From the NCBI GenBank assembly GCA_958295715.1, contig OY282371.1, positions 1,001,183-1,065,182 on the forward strand: a stretch of DNA of 64,000 bases, in the 5' to 3' direction. This document shows, piece after piece, positions 33,972-42,354 of the stretch (the stretch's first letter is position 1; each line of letters starts with the position of its first letter). Origin of the DNA: an uncultured Dehalococcoidia bacterium (GTDB lineage Bacteria > Chloroflexota > Dehalococcoidia > Lucifugimonadales > GCA-2712585). Under the pieces are notes generated by a model. It saw only the letters and a program-made list of their open reading frames with translations, was not told the DNA's origin and did not search any database. The translations under genes and the position numbers were made by a program.

Positions 33972-34001
33972 ATACTAATGGTTGACTTTCGCTTTTGTCA
34001 A
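33972..34001 (-). promoter_or_regulatory. Putative promoter of the binding-protein gene
   Basis: Minus-strand TTGACA (34001-33996) and TAGTAT (33977-33972) are 18 bases apart. The leader to the GTG at 33884 is about 85 nt and includes a small GGAACC/GGTTCC hairpin (about 33927-33946). Confidence 0.5.
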
Positions 34002-34069
34002 TGCCCAATTCGCCCCTCGCCTTCACTGGGAAAGGAGGGGTGGAAGGGTCGTGTCAGCGTCGCGAATTC

Positions 34070-34660
34070 TTACGGATTCACCACCCAATCCACGTGCACC
34101 GACTCGGCTTGCAGGGGGAAGGGATTGAAGAAGAGGGCCTCATGAGTCCCGGTCAGTTCGGCCTGCACCTCAACGGTGTCTGAATCCGTCGTCTCGTCTA
34201 TGGTCAGCAACGGCGTTTCCAGATGGTCCCTTATCACCACCTGAACGCCCTCCGTCGCCTTGCCTATCCCCGCGCTTACGTTCTGCCCGCCTACGATGTT
34301 CGACTCGACGTCAAAGGTCAGCTGGAGCAGGTCTCCCGCCTGGAGGTCTATCTTAATCGTTCCCGTTTCGTTGGCCGACAGGAATAGCGACTCCGAGCCG
34401 GTGGAGCTCTCCAGCGCCGCGGTCTGGTCCGCCGGGGCCGGCTCAGCCGTGGCGGCCGGCGTCGCGCCTCCACCCGCCGGCGCAGCGGTTGCGATGGCCG
34501 TGGCCGCCGCGGCGGGGGCCTCGGTGGGCGCCGGGGTAGGAGCCGGGGTCGCCGCGTCTCCACCGCCGCAGGCCAGCATCGCGGCGGTCAACAGGGCCAG
34601 ACCGCCCACCGCCCAGCGCGATTTGTAACTCATAAGCCTGTGAATATGCCTCATAACCAT
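34070..34660 (-). CDS. Small lipoprotein of unknown function
   Basis: This 196-residue protein has a signal peptide ending TAAMLAC (Cys at about residue 31) and an Ala/Pro/Thr linker of about 45 residues. An all-beta-looking domain of about 110 residues follows (TGTIKIDLQAGDLLQLTFDV, VQVVIRDHLETPLL, HEALFFNPF). The domain alternates polar and hydrophobic residues and has no catalytic motif I recognise; GOLD/pre-peptidase-like beta sandwiches are possible. It is encoded next to the binding-protein gene but with that gene's own promoter between them. The product is probably surface-exposed. Confidence 0.65.
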   Translation of the reverse strand: MVMRHIHRLMSYKSRWAVGGLALLTAAMLACGGGDAATPAPTPAPTEAPAAAATAIATAAPAGGGATPAATAEPAPADQTAALESSTGSESLFLSANETGTIKIDLQAGDLLQLTFDVESNIVGGQNVSAGIGKATEGVQVVIRDHLETPLLTIDETTDSDTVEVQAELTGTHEALFFNPFPLQAESVHVDWVVNP

Positions 34661-34694
34661 CGTCCTATGCTGTGTGCTTTTTCCCGTGGATGTC

Positions 34695-35831
34695 TTACCC
34701 CTTGGCCATGGGGTGGCCGGCCACCAGCCGTTCCCCGTAAATCTTCACGGAGTTGTCCCACAGTATCTTGCGCTTGGACTCGTCGGAGAGGGGCTGCTCC
34801 ATCATGTTGGCCAGGGGTTCCGATGTGGCCGGCGCGTCGGGGTGAGGGTAGTCGGTGTTGAATACGATGTTGTCGTCGCCAATGTAGTCGACAACGTACT
34901 TAATGGAAGGTTCGTCGGCGTCGGCGGCCACGGCGCACTGTCTGAGGAAGTACTCCTGTGGCGAGAGGTTGAGGGGATGCTGGTCGAAGAATACGGACTG
35001 CCGGCCCTCGCAGTACTTTTCCAGGCGGTTGAGCCAGAAGGGGACCCAGCCGGAGTTGGCCTCTAGGATGAGGAGCTTGAGGGTGGGGAACCGGTCTAGG
35101 ATGCCGCTATACATAAAGTGGCCCAGGTTCATCATGTTTTCAAAGGGGAAGCCGATGGCCTGCCCCAGGGCGATGAACGGCCCTCCCAGGGGGTTGTAGC
35201 GGGCGTTGGCCCACGGGTTGCCGCTGGCGCTGCTGGTGCCGTGCACCGACACCGGAACGTCCATCTCCACGATGGCCTCCCACACGGGGTTGTAGTCGGG
35301 GTGATGCCACATCTTGTCGGGGATGGCCTTGGGCAGGAAGACGGACACGGCCCCCAACTCGGCCACCGCCCGCCGGGCCTCCGCCTCCATCTGGCCCACG
35401 TCGTGACCGGGGAGGGTGGCCGTGAACTTGACCCGCTCCGGGGCGCCGCTGCAAAAGTCGTGGGCCCAGTCGTTGTAGGCCAAGCACATGGCCCCCTGGA
35501 CCTCCGGCTCCACGAAGTCGGGCAGGGACACCGCCTTGGTGGGCAGGCACACCTGAATGTCCCACCCCTCGTTATCCATGTCCTTCAGGCGGCTCTCCAT
35601 GCTCCAGTTGTCGCGGAAGGCGTGGCCGAACTTGGCGTCCATCTGGGAGAAGAGGGACTTGGAGCGCGACACGCCGCCCTCCTCGCCCTCAAACTGTATC
35701 ATCGAGTTGCCCAGCATCCTGGCCACTTTCGGCCTGCGCTCGTAGAAGGCGGGGCTTATGTACCTGTCCCAAAGGTCCGCGGGTTCGTAGAAGTGCCCAT
35801 CCGCGTCAATCACCCTGAATCCGTTCCGCAT
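34695..35831 (-). CDS. Amidohydrolase-family (amidohydro-rel) TIM-barrel hydrolase
   Basis: This 378-residue protein opens FRVIDADGHFYEPADLWDRY, the DxH metal site of the amidohydrolase_2 (ACMSD/gamma-resorcylate decarboxylase) group. Later ligands lie in VSVHGTSS, LLILEANSGWVPFWL and FNTDYPHPDAP (Asp). Members hydrolyse or decarboxylate small aromatic or cyclic compounds; the substrate is open. It is encoded in a minus-strand series with amidase, DUF35 and thiolase-like genes, which suggests a degradation pathway. The gap to the amidase gene is about 150 bp. Confidence 0.82.
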   Translation of the reverse strand: MRNGFRVIDADGHFYEPADLWDRYISPAFYERRPKVARMLGNSMIQFEGEEGGVSRSKSLFSQMDAKFGHAFRDNWSMESRLKDMDNEGWDIQVCLPTKAVSLPDFVEPEVQGAMCLAYNDWAHDFCSGAPERVKFTATLPGHDVGQMEAEARRAVAELGAVSVFLPKAIPDKMWHHPDYNPVWEAIVEMDVPVSVHGTSSASGNPWANARYNPLGGPFIALGQAIGFPFENMMNLGHFMYSGILDRFPTLKLLILEANSGWVPFWLNRLEKYCEGRQSVFFDQHPLNLSPQEYFLRQCAVAADADEPSIKYVVDYIGDDNIVFNTDYPHPDAPATSEPLANMMEQPLSDESKRKILWDNSVKIYGERLVAGHPMAKG

Positions 35832-35979
35832 GTTCGGCCCTCTCCATCGCTGAATGTGCAGGCTGCCTCAACACCCCTATTCAACCATTGGCGCCTAGCC
35901 CTGTCAATCGCCCCCGGCCCTATGCCATCCGGCCTCTCGCCATTTAATGGGGGAATCCGCAGGCCATCACGCGGTCTGC

Positions 35980-37401
35980 CTAGATAGGCGGCCTGCGCTT
36001 ATGCCAGTCCGTGGCCTCCTGGTAGGAATAGGCCGCGCGCAGGGCCACGTCGTCCCGGTGGGGCAGCGCGGCTATCTGCAAACCGATGGGCAGCCCGTCG
36101 GAGGAGAACCCGCACGGGACCGTCACCGCCGGGAACCCGTTCAGGTCGTAGGGGCGGGTGTAGATGGGTATAGCCTTCTCCGCGGCGAAAGTCCTGTCCT
36201 CCAGCCGCACCTCTGCCGCGCCTAGCGGGAAGGGCGTCATCGGCATGGTAGGCCCCACCAGCGCGTCAAGACCCTCCATCACCCGGTGGGTCGCCAGCGT
36301 GTAACTGCGGCGCAGCTTCAGGGCCTGCAAATAGTCGACGGCCGATATCATCAACCCCGCCTCTATGCGTGGGAACTTCCTCAGGATGGCGTCGACCTCC
36401 TCGGAACCCCGGCTCCGCACCATCGGCGCGTGTATGGACGACCCCTCGGTTATGGATATCAGGTGCCCCATGGTCACGGCGTCGTAGAAGTTGGGCCAAG
36501 ACACATCCCTGACCTCGCACCCCAACTCCCTGAGGACGTCTATGGCCTTGAGCGTCGCGTCCCTCACCTCCGGCTCCATAGGCCACTCGAAGAACTCCTT
36601 GGGAATCCCCACCCGCAGCCCCTTGACCCCGCTCTTCAAAGCGATGGCGTAGTCCGGCGGCGCGACCCTTGAGGAGGACGGGTCATTGGGGTCGTGGCCC
36701 GCTATGGCGTTCATGGTGAGGGCGCAGTCCATGACCGTCCGGGTCATGGGGCCGCAGTGGTCCAGGCTCCATGACAGGGGACTCACCCCGTACCGGCTCA
36801 CCACCCCGTAGGTGGGCTTGTGCCCCACCAGATTGCAGAAGGAGGCGGGTATGCGAATGGAGCCGCCCGTGTCGGAACCCATGGTTATAGTGCATTGTCC
36901 ACTCGCCGCCGCCACCCCGGACCCGCTGCTCGATCCGCCGGGAATCACCCCGGCGCTCCAAGGGTTCAGGGCGTCGCCGAAGTAGGGGTTCTCCCCCCTG
37001 CCGCTCATGGCCAGGGGCGCCAGGTTCAGCTTTCCCAACAGGATAGCCCCCGCGTCCAAGAGCCTCCTCGTCACCGTGCTGTCGTAATCGGAGACGAACT
37101 CTTCATAGACCCTCACCCCGGAGGTGGTGCGGGTCCCCCTAGTGTAGTATAGGTCCTTTAGACCCAGGGACACGCCGTGTAGGGGGCCGCGGTATCGCCC
37201 CGACTGTATCTCAGCCTCCGCCTGCTTGGCGGACTCCAGGGCCTCCTCATCCATAAGGGTGATGAAGGCGTTCAGGGTCGGTTCCGTCGCGTCTATGCGC
37301 TTCAGATGCGCCCGTGTCACCTCCACCGGCGACACTTTTTTCTCCCTGATGAGGGGCGCAAGCTCCTCAACGCTCATGTAGCAGAGTTCAAGCCAGTCCA
37401 T
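35980..37401 (-). CDS. Amidase signature family hydrolase
   Basis: This 473-residue protein has the Ser-cisSer-Lys triad: the Lys in GVSLGLKDLYYTRG, the cis-Ser in GGSSSGSGVAAASG, and the nucleophile in GSDTGGSIRIPAS. That defines the amidase signature family. It resembles GatA, but no gatB/gatC is nearby and the downstream genes are DUF35 and thiolase-like. A catabolic amidase or urethanase role is therefore more likely than tRNA amidation. The ATG has GGAGGAGG upstream and the DUF35 gene ends 8 bp before it, indicating an operon. Confidence 0.85.
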   Translation of the reverse strand: MDWLELCYMSVEELAPLIREKKVSPVEVTRAHLKRIDATEPTLNAFITLMDEEALESAKQAEAEIQSGRYRGPLHGVSLGLKDLYYTRGTRTTSGVRVYEEFVSDYDSTVTRRLLDAGAILLGKLNLAPLAMSGRGENPYFGDALNPWSAGVIPGGSSSGSGVAAASGQCTITMGSDTGGSIRIPASFCNLVGHKPTYGVVSRYGVSPLSWSLDHCGPMTRTVMDCALTMNAIAGHDPNDPSSSRVAPPDYAIALKSGVKGLRVGIPKEFFEWPMEPEVRDATLKAIDVLRELGCEVRDVSWPNFYDAVTMGHLISITEGSSIHAPMVRSRGSEEVDAILRKFPRIEAGLMISAVDYLQALKLRRSYTLATHRVMEGLDALVGPTMPMTPFPLGAAEVRLEDRTFAAEKAIPIYTRPYDLNGFPAVTVPCGFSSDGLPIGLQIAALPHRDDVALRAAYSYQEATDWHKRRPPI

Positions 37402-37409
37402 GCCTCCTC

Positions 37410-37817
37410 CTATCCCGCCGGCCTAAAGAAGGGCGTCGTCACCTGACTGTTGGCCTTAACGAAGGTCACCTCAACGGGCATCCCTATCCTGACCTCAAAG
37501 GGGTCGCACTCAACGATGTTGGAGAACATCTTGACCCCTTCCTCAAGCTCCACCAGGGCCAGGACGTAAGGCCCCGTGTCGAAACCCGGCGTCCGGTTCT
37601 GCCGCGTGACGGTGAATGTCCAAACCGCGCCCTTCCCACTGGCCTTAACCCACTTGATCTTCCCGGTAAAGCAGTTGGCGCAAATCCCCCTGGGGTAGAA
37701 CTGGTACTCGTGGCAGTCCTGGCAGCGTTGTATCAGAAGCTCCCCACGGCGGCACCCTTCCCAGTAGGGCATGGTCTCGCCGGTTATCGTCGGCAGCGGT
37801 CTCTTCCACTCGGTCAT
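37410..37817 (-). CDS. DUF35 OB-fold protein with zinc ribbon
   Basis: This 135-residue protein has the rubredoxin-like zinc ribbon CQDCHEYQFYPRGICANC, then the OB fold (GKGAVWTFTVTRQ, YVLALVELEEGVKMFSNIV). The ATG at 37817 has GGAGG a few bases before it; a longer frame to 37934 would run into the thiolase-like gene. DUF35 proteins bind thiolase-fold enzymes and help hold the acyl-CoA substrate (for example ChsH2 with Ltp2, BbsA with BbsB). Here it directly follows a thiolase-like gene, so the two products probably form one complex. Confidence 0.85.
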   Translation of the reverse strand: MTEWKRPLPTITGETMPYWEGCRRGELLIQRCQDCHEYQFYPRGICANCFTGKIKWVKASGKGAVWTFTVTRQNRTPGFDTGPYVLALVELEEGVKMFSNIVECDPFEVRIGMPVEVTFVKANSQVTTPFFRPAG

Positions 37818-37869
37818 CTCCAACTCCTCCCTAATAATGCCTGTTGGAACCTTCCTTGGCCCCTCGCGG

Positions 37870-39051
37870 CTAGTCCCTCGCCAACACCACCGTGCCGCCG
37901 CTGTGACGAGCGGCCAGGGTGCCCCCGGTGCCATGCACGAGGGCCAGTTTGCAGTTGGGAACCTGACGTTCCGTTCCCTCGAACTGGCCCCTAAGCTGGC
38001 GGGTGGACTCCAGCAGCAGGAAGAGTCCCCTCATGCCGGGGTGGTTCGAGGAGAGGCCGCCCCCGTCGGTGTTGATGGGCAGTTCCCCGCCCAACCGGAT
38101 GCGCCCCCCCGACACGAACTGCCCGCCCTCGCCCTTCTTGCAGAAGCCCAGGTCCTCCAGGGTCATCAGAACGGTGATGGTGAACGAGTCGTAGATCATG
38201 GCCATGTCGAAGTCGTCGTGGGTCACACCCGCCGCCGCCATGGCCGGCCCGCCCGTTTGAGCGGCCGCCAAATTCATCAGATCCCGGCGTCCGGCGCCCT
38301 GGTGGGCCACCCCCTCCGCCTGGCTCAGGACCCATACCGGCGTATTCCTGCAACTCCTCGCCACCTCGGGGGAGGCCAGCACGACGGCCCCGCCGCCGTC
38401 GCTGATGACGCAGCAGTCCAGCAGGTGAAGGGGGTCCGAAATCATCCGCGAGTTCACCACGTCCTGGGGGGTTATCGGGTCACGATAGAGGGCCTGAGGA
38501 TTCAGGGCGGCGTGACTCCGGGTCGCGGCGGCTATCTCCCCCAACTGCTCCGAGGTGGTGCCGTACAGGTGCATGTGACGCTGGGCCAGCATGGCGTACA
38601 GCCCCACGGTGGTGAGGCCGTAAAGCTCCTCGAAGCTGTCGGGCGCGGGGTTGAGCCGGGGCGCGCCCAGCCGCGCAGCGCCGCCGGTGCCTATGGATAT
38701 CCCGCCGGAGCGCGGCAGCGTCGAGTAGGTGATGACGGCCACGTCGATGCGGCCCGAGGCGATGGCGCTGACCGCGTGGCCGAGGTGAAACTCAAAAGAG
38801 GCCCCGCCCACGCTGGTGTCGTCCAGATGCTTGGGGTACAGGTCCATGTAGTCCGCCAGGGACAGGTTGGCCATACGAACCGACATGGAGGAGGAGAACA
38901 GGCCGTCCACGTCCTTCTTGCTCAACCCGGCGTCCTCCAACGCCTTAATGACGCTCTCGGCCTGAATCTGAAGCTCGCTCTTGTCGGGAGCGTATCTGGC
39001 GGGATGCTCGTAAATGCCCACAATGGCGGCGGCCCTTCGCAAATCAACCAT
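37870..39051 (-). CDS. Thiolase-fold acyl-CoA enzyme lacking the nucleophilic Cys
   Basis: This 393-residue protein is of the SCP-x/lipid-transfer thiolase group. Where classical thiolases have the acyl-accepting Cys, this one reads DTSVGGASFEFHLGHA, so no Cys is present. The C-terminal GGGLSSNHPGMRG keeps the His. The loss of Cys resembles Ltp2-type aldolases and other DUF35-dependent enzymes, which cleave or join C-C bonds without a thioester on the enzyme. It is upstream of, and transcribed with, a DUF35 gene and an amidase gene. The exact reaction is unknown. Confidence 0.82.
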   Translation of the reverse strand: MVDLRRAAAIVGIYEHPARYAPDKSELQIQAESVIKALEDAGLSKKDVDGLFSSSMSVRMANLSLADYMDLYPKHLDDTSVGGASFEFHLGHAVSAIASGRIDVAVITYSTLPRSGGISIGTGGAARLGAPRLNPAPDSFEELYGLTTVGLYAMLAQRHMHLYGTTSEQLGEIAAATRSHAALNPQALYRDPITPQDVVNSRMISDPLHLLDCCVISDGGGAVVLASPEVARSCRNTPVWVLSQAEGVAHQGAGRRDLMNLAAAQTGGPAMAAAGVTHDDFDMAMIYDSFTITVLMTLEDLGFCKKGEGGQFVSGGRIRLGGELPINTDGGGLSSNHPGMRGLFLLLESTRQLRGQFEGTERQVPNCKLALVHGTGGTLAARHSGGTVVLARD

Positions 39052-39194
39052 ACAAACTCCTTGGTATCCAGGATTGGAGCCATCTTAAGGAGAGGCTGAA
39101 GGTGGTGTCAACCCAGCGCCCCCTTTCCCCGCCTGGCGATTCTAGCCCCTTCTCCCGGCGCTCCCTCTCTGCCCCCCCTTTCCGCCTACTCTCC

Positions 39195-39875
39195 CTGACA
39201 TTCCCGTTTCCCCCTCCCATCCGGCATTCCCGCCCCCCTGTCCGTCATTCCCGCGCAGGCGGGAATCCATCCCCTCCGTTGCGCCCGGCCAACCGCGCCG
39301 ACACCATGACACCGCCTGCCACCTCCCCCTCTCGTCATTCCCGCGCAGGCGGGAATCCAGGAAGGCCCCATCGCAGAACCAACGCCCCAAGCCCCGCCCC
39401 CCGCCTGTAGGGACACCCCTCCACGGCTGAGCCGCAGTCCCCGTCCCAGCGCATCGGTACGCGGTTGCTCTCTCGCAACGGGGACAAGAAAGATGGATTC
39501 CCGCCTGCGCGGGAAGGGCACGCGTGCCCACTTAGTTTTGCGGAGCGTTGGTTTTGCGATGCAACGGAGGGGATGGATTCCCGCCCAGCGCAAAACCAAC
39601 GCCCCGAACTCCGGCGCCGCCCGTAGGGACACCCCTCCACGGCTGAGCCGCAGCCCCCCCGTCCCAGCGCATCGTTACGCGGTTGCTCTGTCGCAACGGG
39701 GCAAAAAAGATGGATTCCCGCCTGCGCGGGAAGGGCACGCGTGCCCACTTAGTTTTGCGGAGCGCTGGTTTTGCGCTGGGGGGCTTCCTGGATTCCCGCC
39801 TGCGCGGGAATGACGAAAAGGGGGGCCGGAATGCCGGAGGGTGGGTGCGGGAATGACGGAAAAGGGGGGCGGGAA
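39195..39875. repeat. REP-like cluster with a roughly 150-bp duplicated block
   Basis: It holds about six REP-like hairpins (near 39247, 39343, 39502, 39720, 39795 and partial copies). The block starting TAGGGACACCCCTCCACGG at 39408 recurs at 39624 and runs about 150 bp through a REP hairpin and the GGGCACGCGTGCCC hairpin, ending in GCGGAGCG(T/C)TGGTTTTGCG. The gap between the thiolase-like gene and dinB otherwise holds no gene. Confidence 0.88.
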
Positions 39876-39939
39876 TGACGGCTTGACCTCTTCCACCCGC
39901 TCCCTTACAATAGAACTTTAGAGCCAGGAATGCGGCGCC

Positions 39940-41160
39940 ATGAAACGCATCTTTCACATAGACCTCGACGCCTTCTTCGTGGAGGTGGAACGCGCCAGGG
40001 ACCCCTCGCTCAGGGGCAAGCCCGTGGTGGTTGGCGGCGAGGCCAACAGCCGGGGGGTCGTCACCTGCGCCTCCTACGAGGCCCGCCCCTTCGGACTCCG
40101 CGCCGGGATGCCCCTCACCCAGGCCTACCGCCTATGCCCTCAGGCCGTCTACCTCACGGGACGGTATGAGCGGTACGCCGACGTCTCCCACAGGTTCCAC
40201 AACCTCCTCGCATCCTACACCCCCTTCGTGGAGCCTCTCGGAATGGACGAGGCATTTCTGGATATGACCGGCTTCGAATCCCTCTACGGCCCCCCACGCC
40301 TGGTGGCTGAGGAGATGAAGCGGCGGGTGGGCCGCGACCTGGACCTGACCGCGTCTATAGGCGTCGCCTCCTCCAAAGTCACCGCCAAGGTGGCCTCGGA
40401 ATACGGGAAGCCCGACGGCTTGGTGGAGGTTGGCCACGGCATGGACGCCCGGTTCCTGGCGCCCATGCCCATTAGAGACCTGCCGGGGGTGGGGGAGAAG
40501 ACCGCGGCGACCCTGGCCAAGCTCTTCCGCGTCAAGTCGGTGGGCGACCTGGCCGGCGTCTCCCCCGCGGCCCTCCGACGGGCCTTTGGAGCCTGGGGCG
40601 ACCTGCTGCATCTCTGGGCCAAGGGCGAGGACCATTCCCCCGTCCACGGGCCGGAACCGCCCAAGTCCATCGGCCGCGAGACCACCTTTCACCGCGACAC
40701 CGCCGACCTGTCCTTCCTCCTCTCCACCCTGAGATATCTGGCCGAGCGGGTGGCCGCCCAACTCCGCCGCGAGGGGAAAATGACCCGCTGCGTATCGGCG
40801 AGGGCGCGCTTCTCCGACTTCCAAACCGTCTCCCACCAGCGCGCGCTGGCCCGCCCCCTCTCCCACGACGATGGCGTCTACCGGGCGGGGGCGGATATCC
40901 TTCTGCGAATCCTCAGAGAGCGCAAGCAACAGGTGAGGCTCATCGGCATAACCGTGTCGGACCTGTCCCCCCAGGCCACTCAGCCGGCCCTCTTCAGGCA
41001 GGAGGACGACAAGTTCGTGGAGCTTTCGGCGGTCATGGACAGGGTGAGGGAGCGCCACGGCTTCGGTTCCATCCAAACGGGAAGGACCTTTCTGCTGTCC
41101 GGCCGCTTCCCCATGGACCGCCGAGGCTATCTCCTCAAGACCGCCTCCCTATCCCGCTAA
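39940..41160 (+). CDS. dinB: DNA polymerase IV (Y-family)
   Basis: This 406-residue protein starts MKRIFHIDLDAFFVEVERAR, with the metal-binding Asp and steric-gate Phe-Phe, then has CASYEARPFGLRAGMPL, GMDEAFLDMTG (catalytic D-E) and ASIGVASSKVTAKVAS. The helix-hairpin-helix and little-finger domains follow (LPGVGEKTAATL, SIGRETTFHRD). It is a translesion polymerase. The C-terminus ends without an obvious beta-clamp motif that I can point to. It is monocistronic, downstream of the repeat island. Confidence 0.93.
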   Translation: MKRIFHIDLDAFFVEVERARDPSLRGKPVVVGGEANSRGVVTCASYEARPFGLRAGMPLTQAYRLCPQAVYLTGRYERYADVSHRFHNLLASYTPFVEPLGMDEAFLDMTGFESLYGPPRLVAEEMKRRVGRDLDLTASIGVASSKVTAKVASEYGKPDGLVEVGHGMDARFLAPMPIRDLPGVGEKTAATLAKLFRVKSVGDLAGVSPAALRRAFGAWGDLLHLWAKGEDHSPVHGPEPPKSIGRETTFHRDTADLSFLLSTLRYLAERVAAQLRREGKMTRCVSARARFSDFQTVSHQRALARPLSHDDGVYRAGADILLRILRERKQQVRLIGITVSDLSPQATQPALFRQEDDKFVELSAVMDRVRERHGFGSIQTGRTFLLSGRFPMDRRGYLLKTASLSR

Positions 41161-41170
41161 GGCCGTTCCC

Positions 41171-42280
41171 TCACTCCTGGAAAATGTTCAAGGGCAGAAA
41201 GGCCGACACCACGTAGTTGGGCACGTCAACCACGTTGCTTATCTTCAGGTCGACGCCCACGCTGCAAATGACGTAGGCCTGATTGCGGCTGAAGCCCCGC
41301 TCTTGGAGGAGGTCTATCATGTTGATGAGGGCGTTGCGGCACGCCAGGGTCAGGTTCTCGCCGTCGTTCACCCCCTCGTCCGTCACGGGCATCCCCATGG
41401 TGGCGATGAAGTTCTTGGGCGCGCCCCATTCGGGGTCGATGAAGTAGTCGTCGCGGCTGAAGCGCGGCCACCGGATGTTGTGCCGCCGCGCCTCTCCCTT
41501 CAGGACCTTGAACCTGACCGACGCCGTGGCCCCCATCTCCACCGCCGTGACGCACACCTCCCCATCGCCCTGGGCGAAGTGCCCGTCTCCCGTCGAGAAC
41601 AGGGCGCCGTCCACGGCCACCGGCAGGAACAGCTTGGAACCTTTTGAAAGCTGCTTCACGTCAAAGTTGCCGCCGTTCTCCCGGGGCGGCAGGGTGCGCA
41701 GGCCGTCGACCGCCGGGCCGCCGGCGGCGGGAACGGCTCCTTCGGACTCCGGCGGCAGGGCCATCCCGCCGCGTTCTATCAGGGCACGCTCCCTGGCGTT
41801 CCACTCCTCTAGCTGCCGGTGCGACGGCGCGACTCCGGAGACCCCCATGAAGGAAGCGCCGGGTATCCTGACGCCGGGTATCTGCGGGGAAGTCGCCCAA
41901 CCCTCGGCGATGGTCCAGTGGACCATGAACGGCTCGGTGAACAGGTCGCGGAGGAACCCAAAGCCGGGAATGATGGAACTGAAGCCCCAGGGCTGAGGCG
42001 CGACGTCCAGGAACTCGACCTCCAGCAGATCGCCGGGCTCCGCGCCCTTCACCAGCACGGGGCCGGTGAGGGGGTGGATGGCCCCCGGCTGAATGCCGCC
42101 GAAGTCGGCCTCCGTGGTGGCGGGATTCAACTGGCCGTCGAGGGCGTCCCGGGTCTCCAGGACCACCTCCTCGCCCTCCTCCGCCTCCACGACCGGCGAA
42201 ATGTCCGGGTGCCACCGGTTGTGTCCGGTGTCCGGCTCCTGGGCCAAGGGTTTGCCGCGGTCGATGCTAATGCTCTTCAA
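41171..42280 (-). CDS. Acetamidase/formamidase family protein
   Basis: This 369-residue protein belongs to the FmdA/AmdA family. Seen are the N-terminal HNRWHPDISPV, HPLTGPVLVKGAEPGDLLEV, FPAVDGALFSTGDGHFAQGDGE-like segments (IFLPVAVDGALFSTGDGHFA region) and the C-terminal VICSVGVDLKISNVVDVPN. Family members hydrolyse formamide or acetamide to ammonia and the acid. The TTG start at 42280 has GGAGG nine bases upstream. It converges on dinB. With the amidase and the AmiS-like channel it suggests use of small amides. Confidence 0.88.
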   Translation of the reverse strand: MKSISIDRGKPLAQEPDTGHNRWHPDISPVVEAEEGEEVVLETRDALDGQLNPATTEADFGGIQPGAIHPLTGPVLVKGAEPGDLLEVEFLDVAPQPWGFSSIIPGFGFLRDLFTEPFMVHWTIAEGWATSPQIPGVRIPGASFMGVSGVAPSHRQLEEWNARERALIERGGMALPPESEGAVPAAGGPAVDGLRTLPPRENGGNFDVKQLSKGSKLFLPVAVDGALFSTGDGHFAQGDGEVCVTAVEMGATASVRFKVLKGEARRHNIRWPRFSRDDYFIDPEWGAPKNFIATMGMPVTDEGVNDGENLTLACRNALINMIDLLQERGFSRNQAYVICSVGVDLKISNVVDVPNYVVSAFLPLNIFQE

Positions 42281-42354
42281 TCGTTACCTCCCTGAAAACC
42301 GTCTTTTTGTGCTCCCCTCTCCCCTCACTCCCGCCCCCGCCGCTCTTCCATTTC

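Noticed and set aside
35980-37401. GatA (tRNA amidotransferase subunit)
   Set aside because: No gatB or gatC adjoins and the operon partners are DUF35 and thiolase-like genes. The family match alone cannot separate the two, so a general amidase is called.
39186-39957. Several 100-150-codon frames in the dinB upstream region
   Set aside because: They encode the repeated RHSRAGGNPS/DSRLRGNDG peptides produced by the hairpin repeats and overlap in several frames.
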